Part shown: positions 9,884-18,272 of the stretch, piece after piece | Layout: the number at the start of each line of letters is the position of its first letter | Numbering within the stretch: position 1 is the stretch's first letter | Source of the DNA: Planctomycetota bacterium | GTDB lineage: Bacteria; Planctomycetota; Planctomycetia; Pirellulales; Pirellulaceae | Reading direction: 5' to 3' | Length of the DNA: 43,083 nt | NCBI GenBank assembly: GCA_018969045.1 | Contig: JAGWZB010000004.1 | Location: 1 to 43,083 of the forward strand | Translations under genes and position numbers: made by a program | Notes under the pieces: model-generated | Told to the model about the DNA's origin: nothing | Seen by the model: only the letters and a program-made list of their open reading frames with translations | Databases searched by the model: none

Positions 9884-12094
9884 TTGCCAACCACTGTGTC
9901 TGAACCTTTGCATGAACAACTTGCTCAAATCGACGCGGAGTATCGCGCCGCGGCGCTTGCTGATGGATCGAGCCTCCAATCCTTGCTCCTTGAGCGTGAG
10001 CGTGTTTTGGGCATGCGTTCAGGGGATTCGCTAGCGACCCAGATTGAGCAAGCCCTTGCGCAGGCTCAAGCGATGATCGAGTCTCCTGCATGTCCGATCG
10101 TTGCGGTTCTGGGGATGCTCAATGCCGGTAAAAGCTCTTTGGTAGCAACTTTTTTGACACCAGCTCGTGCTCCGGATGCAGGTCGGGTGTTGATTGGTTC
10201 AGCCAACACCGAAGGAACGCACCGATTTGTACTTTGGTTGCCGGAGACTTGGAAAAGCAACCCTGTGATTTGGGAATATCTTTCGCAGCGCATGGCCCAG
10301 GTCTTTGGAAGTCAACCCGAGGAGCTTGCCAGCGATCCACAGCAAGCGGCCTTGCAGTACAACGATCTTGGAGTCAGGGAAGTGATCGGTCAGGATGGAA
10401 CCCCCCTGATGCGAAGCGCCTTGGAGATACCATTGGTAGCCACGGACCCGCAACTCGATCGACTTGGAATCGCATTGATGGATTGTCCAGATGTTCAAAC
10501 CGGCATGATGTCTGGCTGGCAATCACAAACACCGACGCTTCGCTCAACGCGATTGGACGAACTTTCGATGGCGGCAGCTCAAGCTCGCTTCAGTGTTTTG
10601 GAGCGATCTTCGACGATCTGCAGTGCTTACATCGTCGTTCTTCCGGCAAACGCCATGCACGATCAGACGGTAACGCGACTGCTGAAGATGCTTGAAATGA
10701 AAATGCCCCATGTGCAACGGATTCTTGCCGTCAACCGAGTGCCTCGCAAATACACCTCGATGGAAATCTCGCAGGAAATGCAGTCCTTGTATGGTTTCGC
10801 CAACCCGAGTCGTATCTACATGGCTTACCATTTCGAAGGTCCAGAGAGAAGAGAAAAGCTCCAGAGCATCCCTAGCGAACTGTCCGATAGAAGCGACATG
10901 CTCTTGCCGGCGTTCTACCGCGTGGACCAAGCGCCCGTTCCCCAGCCACCTGAACCCGTGAGCAACCAAGCGTGGATGCTTCGTTTGGGAGAGCAACTAC
11001 AAGGCAATTCCCTATTGGCTGATGCGATCGAATCCTCTCTTACTACGCTTAGGATCACGATCCAGCGCGGTTTGCAGAATTCTCACGAGTGGATCGAGCA
11101 GAGCAATCGACGATGGAGGGTGTTGCACCAAGTGATCGCGCAGTCTTGTTTAGACTTTTCTCTCGACCCAAACGCTCCGGCTTCGAGTCCAAAGATACGA
11201 TTGCAAGCTTCACGGCAGGTTGTCCAGCAGATTGCAGAGTCTCTTGAAAGGACTGCGCCTTGGTGGGCCAAACCTGGCCGTTGGATGCAGCGGTTGGCAC
11301 AGGCCAGCAAAGACTCAGTCGGCTATGCGACTTCGTGGATGAAAATGCCTTCGTGGATGCTCGATCGTGGAAATGAGGTCGGACAGTGGGCGCGCAGTCG
11401 ACTGCAGCGGGGGGAAAGTGGCAAGGTTGTTACGGCCGACGTACTAGTCGATGCATTGGCCAAATGGGATAAAGAGGGAATTCTCAAATTGGACCTTCGC
11501 CGACAAGAGCGGGAGACTATTCGAAGTGCCTGCCAGAGGGCAATCACGCGGTTTCAAGCCGAGAGTTCGACTCAGTTGGATCCCCGGCAGGTCGATCAAT
11601 TGACTCTTCGGTTATGGGAGCAAATGCCGATGAGCAAGCGGATTCTCAGCGGTGTAGCACCAGCGGGTGTTCTATTTGCTCCCTTGCTTGCGGTGATCAT
11701 GATCCCGCTGGATTTTGGGGGTTCATCGGTGCTTGTATTCGCATCCTTGAAGGAACTACTTTTTGCTGGAGCGGCGGGTTTTGGATTGATGCTAGCCAGT
11801 GGCGATGGCATGCCGCAGATGGCTGAGTCCGAGTCGGCGTGGCAACAACTCTCGGATCTTGTCGCCGTGCTGACCGATGAATTGGGCTTGGAACGCAAGT
11901 CGGCAAGCGAACCGACACACGTGGTCTTAGGGACCCATTCGCGCACTCTCGCAGCAAGCAGTATTGAGCCGATGAAGCAGCCTGAGTGCTGTGTCGATGG
12001 AGTGCCTTCGAATCTGCGAGCAACGCAGGCACCGGTTTGGGACTGCTTGGAACGCAACTTGGATCGCCTGCAACAAAACACACCTGGGAGATAA
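9884..12094 (+). CDS. Dynamin-like membrane-associated GTPase (first of pair)
   Basis: P-loop 'GMLNAGKSS', 'TEGTHRF' (G2-like), 'MDCPDVQTG' (G3-like), 'AVNRVP' (G4-like), C-terminal hydrophobic hairpin; TTG start. Confidence 0.65.
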   Translation: MPTTVSEPLHEQLAQIDAEYRAAALADGSSLQSLLLERERVLGMRSGDSLATQIEQALAQAQAMIESPACPIVAVLGMLNAGKSSLVATFLTPARAPDAGRVLIGSANTEGTHRFVLWLPETWKSNPVIWEYLSQRMAQVFGSQPEELASDPQQAALQYNDLGVREVIGQDGTPLMRSALEIPLVATDPQLDRLGIALMDCPDVQTGMMSGWQSQTPTLRSTRLDELSMAAAQARFSVLERSSTICSAYIVVLPANAMHDQTVTRLLKMLEMKMPHVQRILAVNRVPRKYTSMEISQEMQSLYGFANPSRIYMAYHFEGPERREKLQSIPSELSDRSDMLLPAFYRVDQAPVPQPPEPVSNQAWMLRLGEQLQGNSLLADAIESSLTTLRITIQRGLQNSHEWIEQSNRRWRVLHQVIAQSCLDFSLDPNAPASSPKIRLQASRQVVQQIAESLERTAPWWAKPGRWMQRLAQASKDSVGYATSWMKMPSWMLDRGNEVGQWARSRLQRGESGKVVTADVLVDALAKWDKEGILKLDLRRQERETIRSACQRAITRFQAESSTQLDPRQVDQLTLRLWEQMPMSKRILSGVAPAGVLFAPLLAVIMIPLDFGGSSVLVFASLKELLFAGAAGFGLMLASGDGMPQMAESESAWQQLSDLVAVLTDELGLERKSASEPTHVVLGTHSRTLAASSIEPMKQPECCVDGVPSNLRATQAPVWDCLERNLDRLQQNTPGR

Positions 12095-12103
12095 TTCAAT
12101 ACG

Positions 12104-13855
12104 ATGGAAGATCCATTGCAGATGGTAGAGCGGATCGAGATTGCTTCGCAGCAGTTGCTCGGATCGCATGAAGTGCGATTGCAGATCGCGCGTTGGTGCG
12201 ACGAGTTTCGACAAGCAGCCAACGATATCATGCATGACCGAGGTGTTTCACTTCCTTGTTTTGGGATCATTGGAGCCAAGGGCCAAGGAAAGACCTGGAT
12301 CGCACGGCAATTGGTTCTCGATCCTGCGATTGCTCAGCTTTTGCCAAGCGGTGTTCTATCCAAAGAGGCGACGACAAGGCTCCACTGGATCGGCCCGTCA
12401 GCACCGGAGGCATTGGACAATTCTCGTGAAATCTATCTTGCGTGCCCATCCCAGAGCATGTTGGATTTCCAGAAACCTTACATGGTCCTTGACACACCCG
12501 GGTACACCGACGAAGACCCATCGGCTGCGGCGATCGCCAAGGAAGCTATGAGCTTAGCTCCGATCAAGTTGCTCGTAGCCCGACGGGATCAATTGCGCAG
12601 TGCCATTCATGTGCAACTGGCGGCCCTTACCGAAGGATCGGTTTGCTTGCCGATCATCACTTGCGTACCTCAAAACGATTCTGGGAGTCTCCAGCGCGAT
12701 ATCCAGTGGTACAGTGCCGCCTTAAGTTCCAGCGCACCTGGAACACGATTTCTAGAACCGATATTGGTGCCGGACTTTGAAGCCCTAGGAGATGAAGCTC
12801 GAATTGCCCAAAGGATGCGACTGGATTTGCAGGCTCGGCTTGCTCATGAGGACCTCAAGGTAGCATCAGCGACCAAATCAGCCCGATTGCGAGCAGCTAG
12901 CGATCGATTGCGCAAGCGTGTTTCTGAAGCGATCGAGAATCAGGTGCCTGAATTGGCTTGGGCAATATCCCAGTTGGCAAACACCGCCGATACGTTACCC
13001 AGCCAAGCGATTGAAATGGTGTTGGGATCGAAACAAGTTTTGCGGAATGCGATCCGAGATCGGATTCGGGGTGAGCTCATCTCGGGAACAGGACTTTTTT
13101 GGTTCCCTTACCGAACGATTCTCGGGATTCTTGGGTTCACGCATGGGGCATGGGATCGGTTGATTCTCTCGATGACAGGTAGTTTGCCATCGATCTTTGG
13201 TACGTTTATGACCTGGGCCAAGAACCTCAGTGCGACTCGAGCCGCGCATCAAGAGTTGCAGGAAGGGATCAAAGACTATTTGACCAAGCAGATACAGGAC
13301 CGGCTCTTACCTGCCCAGCAGGAGTTTTATCGAGCGATCGATCGGATTGGAGGGGCAAGCCCACAGACACATCGTATCGATTCGGGGTTACGAGTTCGCA
13401 TGAGCGGGATCGATGCGCTTCAATTACAAGCTCGCGGAGTCTTTGACGAAACACTCCATAAGTATCGCATTCCACGATGGTTATTACAGACGCTTGGCCT
13501 GCTTGCTTCGCTGGTATTTTGGGGGTTAATGGCAGGCCCAATCCTTGCGATTTATCGCCAGTATTTCTTGGCAACCATCCATGCTTGGAGCGAAGGGACC
13601 AAGGATTTATCGGAGTTCCCAAGTCCCAAAGCGACGATGATGCTCACTGCTTTTGGAATCTCGACCCTGCCGGTTCTGATCCTTGCTATGTTGGTGATGA
13701 GTTGGTTTCAGAGGGCCAAGCGACTCGACGCGATTGCCGAAGAGATTTACTCTGCCGAGTTGCAAAAAGTCGAATCGCTCAAGCGCGATGGCACGATCAA
13801 ACTTTACTACGAAGACCCCTTGCTCCAAAGCGCCGAGTATTTGACTTCGTTGTAG
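12104..13855 (+). CDS. Membrane-associated GTPase (second of pair)
   Basis: P-loop 'GIIGAKGQGKTW', G3 'VLDTPGYTDED', two C-terminal TM segments; starts 9 bp after the first GTPase. Confidence 0.65.
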   Translation: MEDPLQMVERIEIASQQLLGSHEVRLQIARWCDEFRQAANDIMHDRGVSLPCFGIIGAKGQGKTWIARQLVLDPAIAQLLPSGVLSKEATTRLHWIGPSAPEALDNSREIYLACPSQSMLDFQKPYMVLDTPGYTDEDPSAAAIAKEAMSLAPIKLLVARRDQLRSAIHVQLAALTEGSVCLPIITCVPQNDSGSLQRDIQWYSAALSSSAPGTRFLEPILVPDFEALGDEARIAQRMRLDLQARLAHEDLKVASATKSARLRAASDRLRKRVSEAIENQVPELAWAISQLANTADTLPSQAIEMVLGSKQVLRNAIRDRIRGELISGTGLFWFPYRTILGILGFTHGAWDRLILSMTGSLPSIFGTFMTWAKNLSATRAAHQELQEGIKDYLTKQIQDRLLPAQQEFYRAIDRIGGASPQTHRIDSGLRVRMSGIDALQLQARGVFDETLHKYRIPRWLLQTLGLLASLVFWGLMAGPILAIYRQYFLATIHAWSEGTKDLSEFPSPKATMMLTAFGISTLPVLILAMLVMSWFQRAKRLDAIAEEIYSAELQKVESLKRDGTIKLYYEDPLLQSAEYLTSL

Positions 13856-13868
13856 ATGAGGTGGTCAA

Positions 13869-16199
13869 TTAGCCAATCATGCCACGAAGAATTCTTGCAG
13901 CGGTTTGGGCACCGAGTCTTGGCAACAGAGCCGTGTGAGCGATCCCCGATACCACCTTGGTGATGTCGTGATCGACCTTGGATTCCTCACTCCATTGACT
14001 CCCATCGGCACTGGTGATGTAAATCGATAACGTGCGATGCCCACTACCAGGCCGTTCTCCGACCACATGCATCACCTGCAGTCGACCTTCTCGCCCACCG
14101 AGCATCAATTCCCCAAGACGATACCCTGCTCGGACTCGTCCAGACCGCATCACAAACACCTCCGGAGCGACTCGTCTGCCATCGGACTGCAACTCAGACC
14201 TAAGCTTCTCGATCAGTTCCACCGCCTGATCGTCGGTCGTGCTTGCTAGAGCATTCAGACCATCGGACAGAACGATCAGGGTGTCATACTTTTGACCGTA
14301 CTGTTGCTTGAGTTGCTCGAGTCGCTCGACTGAATTTGGGTGCAACTGTTCGCCTGAACTCGGATGGAGGATGTAATCGTTGCGATCGCTCGACAGTGTT
14401 TCGACGAGAAACCCTCCGGAGATTTGTCGCTCGTATCCTTCAGGCAACTGAGCCCAAATGCACTTCTTGGCATCGTTGTAAATACGATGGATATGTTGAT
14501 CCAAGTCCTCTGGTAAGGCCGAAATACTTTGGCCGTGACCTTGGGAGATAAATACCCCTCGATCCCGAACTTGTTGGATCTGAACGTTGGCATGAGCGAG
14601 GATCTCTTGATCGGATCGCGGGTCTAATTTGCGACGGCAATAAGCCAAATAGACCCAGGATGGATCTCCAAAATGCTCGGTGGGGTTTCCCTCTTGGTCG
14701 ATCACTCCAAGCGCTTTAAAAAACTCCCACATCGCATCATTGACGCGGTACCCGAATTTTTGACGGATGTGGACATGATCATGGTAGCCGGTCGTCAGGT
14801 ACCCAAGCATCGGATCGATCCGCGTGGGCAGAGCCATCAAATACCCAGGATTGGCGGGCATGATTTGATCGATGCACCAACCCAAATCATCAAGAGATAC
14901 CTCCATGTGCAACGTCGTGCACACATCGAGACCGATCATCAATCCATGCAGCTTGCCCATGACGATGTCTTCCAAGCAACATCGAACGAGCTGATCTGGG
15001 TTTCTGAAGACCTCTGGACCGATGAATCCGGCCACATCGTTTAGGTGCACCCAAGCATCGGAACCTTCGCCTCGCTGCTGGCGAGCTTGCGAAAGGACTC
15101 GGCTTAGACTCCTAGCGAGGCCATACTTTCGAGACTCATGCACAAGCATATCGGTCCCAAAACCATGGCCGTTGGTAAAATCAGCCCCCTGCCCCGTTTC
15201 AAAATAAAGCCCGAATTTGCCGGTCTTGTCTTGCGCGTGCCTGAGCATCTTGTCGATAGTCACATCGAAGGTCTTATTGGCAGCATCAGAGCCCGCAATA
15301 CTTTGGAACCAAAGCGAGGTGGAACCCTTCTGCTGCCGCTCCAGTTGAGCTTGGATATCGATGTGTGCAAGCACACAATGAGGGAGTGCCGAGCTGATAC
15401 CAAACGTATCCAAGACATCCTTGAGGGTCGCTTCGACCGACGCCACCGAATCAGGTTCGCTAGAGACAGGATTCGTTCCGACAAGAACATCCCCCACCGC
15501 GTAGGAAAACGCATTAAAAACCTGCCAGCGGATGTCCTCTGGATGATCGGTTGGGGAGTTCGGTTGGATACGAGCCCCCATGTAGCCTTTGGCTCCGAGC
15601 TTCGAACCTGGTAAGGGATTAAAGACCTTACTGCCGACTTGAATCAACTCGGGATTGCTCATGAGCTTGACCACACATGCGATCACATCACTGGATAAAT
15701 ACGGACAAATCCGGTGGATCTGGTTTTCGTTCCGCTCAAGCAAAAAGACCTTTAGTTCCCCAAGGGTCCAGTCCCTAAGCGGTTTGTTCTCAGAAGCCTT
15801 CGAGTCGTCCAATCCTTGCTCTGATGGCAAACCGAGCGAGCCCCTGATCAGTTCGAGCATGCGGTCTTCGAAGGGAGGATGTTGATCGATCTGCTGGATC
15901 GTCGTTCGATCCAGAAGCTCCCTTGCATGCTGCCTTTGAGCCGGGGAGCTTGCCGCAATGCCAATGATTTCGTCACCCTCTTTGTATTCGTTGGCCGCTC
16001 CCAAAACCTTGCGATACAGATCGATATCCCATCGTCCTGCGATGCGATGCACGTAGCCGATCACGTCTTCGTTGACGACTGGATCCTGAGCTTGGGTTGC
16101 CCCGGAAATCGCTACCCCGGAAATCTTGGCCATTGCCGCACCAGCTAGGCTGGTTTGTAATACTCGGCGACGAGACCAAAGGATGTTTGCGTTTAGCAT
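13869..16199 (-). CDS. Ethanolamine ammonia-lyase, EutB-EutC fusion with Tat-like leader
   Basis: EutB motifs 'KVLGAANEYKEGDEIIGIAA', 'ARIQPNSPTD', 'FQSIAGSD', 'YFETGQGADF', 'GFIGPEVF', 'GLDVCTTLHM'; EutC motifs 'VLSDGLNALAS', 'VGERPGSGHRTLSIYIT'; N-terminal 'SRRRVLQTSLAGAA...ATQAQD'. Confidence 0.92.
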   Translation of the reverse strand: MLNANILWSRRRVLQTSLAGAAMAKISGVAISGATQAQDPVVNEDVIGYVHRIAGRWDIDLYRKVLGAANEYKEGDEIIGIAASSPAQRQHARELLDRTTIQQIDQHPPFEDRMLELIRGSLGLPSEQGLDDSKASENKPLRDWTLGELKVFLLERNENQIHRICPYLSSDVIACVVKLMSNPELIQVGSKVFNPLPGSKLGAKGYMGARIQPNSPTDHPEDIRWQVFNAFSYAVGDVLVGTNPVSSEPDSVASVEATLKDVLDTFGISSALPHCVLAHIDIQAQLERQQKGSTSLWFQSIAGSDAANKTFDVTIDKMLRHAQDKTGKFGLYFETGQGADFTNGHGFGTDMLVHESRKYGLARSLSRVLSQARQQRGEGSDAWVHLNDVAGFIGPEVFRNPDQLVRCCLEDIVMGKLHGLMIGLDVCTTLHMEVSLDDLGWCIDQIMPANPGYLMALPTRIDPMLGYLTTGYHDHVHIRQKFGYRVNDAMWEFFKALGVIDQEGNPTEHFGDPSWVYLAYCRRKLDPRSDQEILAHANVQIQQVRDRGVFISQGHGQSISALPEDLDQHIHRIYNDAKKCIWAQLPEGYERQISGGFLVETLSSDRNDYILHPSSGEQLHPNSVERLEQLKQQYGQKYDTLIVLSDGLNALASTTDDQAVELIEKLRSELQSDGRRVAPEVFVMRSGRVRAGYRLGELMLGGREGRLQVMHVVGERPGSGHRTLSIYITSADGSQWSEESKVDHDITKVVSGIAHTALLPRLGAQTAARILRGMIG

Positions 16200-16209
16200 A
16201 GAAGAGATC

Positions 16210-17664
16210 TCACTTGGTTTCCGGAATCAGCTCCAGGCAAATGACACGGTCGGCCCCTCGCACGTACAAGAGTCCGTGCGAGAGCACTGGGGGTGCCCAA
16301 CTGGGGGGATTCAATAGAGGTTCTTTGGAGTCTGCTGGTGTGGTCAACTGCAAGTCCATCTGGGCAAGAACCTCATGATCCTGTGCACCGAGCTTCATCA
16401 AATGCAGTTTGCCAAATTCGCCCAGCCACAGCCAGTGCGAATCGACGATCAGTCCGGTCCCTCGGTCTCGGTTCCGCTTGGACCATACCAGTTTGGGTTC
16501 CTGTTCACCTGAAAGTTCGATACAGCGAATATCTGTATCTAGCGGATTTCGTCCACTGCTTGCATAGAGTTTATTTTCGTGCAGTAACGGTGTGTTCCAG
16601 TGGGTGCGCATCAGTTGATTTTGTCTTCCATCTGTATCGCGCCAAAGAGCCTTTAATTCACCATCTTTGAATTCCAGAAGCGCGCTGCCGATTTCGTAAG
16701 CTTCCGAGATGAAGATCTTGTTTCCAATCACAACTGGACTTGCGGCGTTGACGCTTTCGAGCATAGCAGCGCGAAAAGGAAAAAACTTTTCCCCTTTGCC
16801 GTCTTTGGCTTGAAAGATCAACAGTCCTTCCCGCATGAGGCTCAGGCAGTAATCCACTCCGTCGATCCTAGCGAGGATCGGAGCCGAGTAACTGGCAAGA
16901 TAATTTCCAACCCGATAGACTTCCTTGCCAGTCCGTTTGTCAAACGCAATCATACCGGTCCCATCGGGCTTGGCATTTGGCATATCGTTGATGGTCGGAG
17001 AGCCTGCGAAAAAACTGCGTTTGGGACTACCACCGACCATGACGATCAGCAGATCGTTGTAGACCAGAGGACTTGCACCAACTCCGAAAAAATTCGGAAC
17101 AACTCCGTACTCGCTGTTGATGTTCTTTTGCCAGCTCTCTTTACCGGTTTGGATATCGATGCAAGCCAGCTTGCCGGCCACTCCGTAGACATAGACCGAT
17201 CGACCGTCGACCAATGGACTGCAGCGCGGCCCATCGTTGTAGCCGTAGGCGTCTTGGTAGCTGACGCTCGACTCCCACTTCCATAGAAACTTACCGGTCT
17301 GAGCTTCATAACAACTGAGTCGTTCGGAGTTCCCAAAACGATCGAACTGGAACCAGCGGCCAAGGGCGGCGACCCCATTTCCGTACCCGGTTCCGGTCTT
17401 TTGGGTCCAGACAACCTTTAACCCTTCTTTGGGCCATTGGGTGAGAATCCCGGTCTCGGAACTCTTGGAATCGTAGTGAACCCCCAGCATGCGTGGCCAG
17501 TCTTCTCCTTCGGAGCGTGTCCAAAGTGAGAGCCCCGGGGACTGTGCTTGAGCGTTTGGCAGGCTTATCCACTGCAGGACTGCGATGACCAAAAATACAA
17601 GCGGGTTGGCAATCTGTGGTTTGCGATGAAAAAATCCGACAGAACTTGTCGCCAATACACGCAT
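16210..17664 (-). CDS. Secreted PQQ-like beta-propeller (BamB-like) repeat protein
   Basis: Signal peptide ending 'NAQAQ'; repeated propeller motifs 'GKLACIDIQTGKESWQKN', 'GMIAFDKRTGKEVYRVG', 'CYEAQTGKFLWKWE'. Confidence 0.82.
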   Translation of the reverse strand: MRVLATSSVGFFHRKPQIANPLVFLVIAVLQWISLPNAQAQSPGLSLWTRSEGEDWPRMLGVHYDSKSSETGILTQWPKEGLKVVWTQKTGTGYGNGVAALGRWFQFDRFGNSERLSCYEAQTGKFLWKWESSVSYQDAYGYNDGPRCSPLVDGRSVYVYGVAGKLACIDIQTGKESWQKNINSEYGVVPNFFGVGASPLVYNDLLIVMVGGSPKRSFFAGSPTINDMPNAKPDGTGMIAFDKRTGKEVYRVGNYLASYSAPILARIDGVDYCLSLMREGLLIFQAKDGKGEKFFPFRAAMLESVNAASPVVIGNKIFISEAYEIGSALLEFKDGELKALWRDTDGRQNQLMRTHWNTPLLHENKLYASSGRNPLDTDIRCIELSGEQEPKLVWSKRNRDRGTGLIVDSHWLWLGEFGKLHLMKLGAQDHEVLAQMDLQLTTPADSKEPLLNPPSWAPPVLSHGLLYVRGADRVICLELIPETK

Positions 17665-17688
17665 GAACCATTACCTTATGAAAGCACC

Positions 17689-18111
17689 ATGGAAGACTTA
17701 AGCATCACGCACTATTTAACGATTCCCGCAAGCGAACTGCAAGCGGTTTATTCACGAAGTGGCGGTCCTGGGGGTCAGAATGTCAATAAAGTCAACACCA
17801 AGGCAACGTTGATTTGGGATTTGAACCAAACCCAATCCTTGTATCCGACGACCCTGACGCGCCTGCGCGCGATCGCTGCCTCGCGAATCACCGACGAAGG
17901 CTTATTAAAAATCCATTGCCAAGTCCATCGTGAGCAGTCCAGGAACTTGCAAGCATGCCGCGATCTCTTGCGAGGATTGGTCATCGAGGCATTAAAACCG
18001 GTAGTCGTTCGCAAGGAGACCAAGCCAAGTGCCGGGGCGCGGCGTCGCCGATTGGCAGACAAGAAACAAACCGGAGAGAAGAAACGCGGACGCACCCAGC
18101 AATGGGAATAG
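17689..18111 (+). CDS. arfB: Peptidyl-tRNA hydrolase ArfB/YaeJ (class I RF-like)
   Basis: 'YSRSGGPGGQNVNKVNTKATLIWDL' GGQ motif and basic C-terminal tail 'ARRRRLADKKQTGEKKRGR'; ATG at 17689 in frame with the ORF. Confidence 0.92.
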   Translation: MEDLSITHYLTIPASELQAVYSRSGGPGGQNVNKVNTKATLIWDLNQTQSLYPTTLTRLRAIAASRITDEGLLKIHCQVHREQSRNLQACRDLLRGLVIEALKPVVVRKETKPSAGARRRRLADKKQTGEKKRGRTQQWE

Positions 18112-18175
18112 CAGCCAGATCGATCCCCCGAATTTGCCGATTTTTGAACAACTTTCGGAAAAAAACAGGATTGGA

Positions 18176-18190
18176 CAACTCCTTGAGTTG
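18176..18190. promoter_or_regulatory. Short perfect inverted repeat CAACTC-CTT-GAGTTG upstream of jetA
   Basis: Read directly in the intergenic region 83 bp before the jetA ATG; function unknown. Confidence 0.25.
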
Positions 18191-18272
18191 AAAGCTCGTC
18201 GGCTAGGTATCAATCTGTTGGTAGAAAAAATCTCTCTATCCTTCCCTTTGATCCACTCGTCCATCGATCCAC

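Noticed and set aside
14673-15614. Several plus-strand ORFs antisense to the EutBC gene
   Set aside because: The minus-strand frame has unmistakable EutB/EutC motifs; these are shadow ORFs
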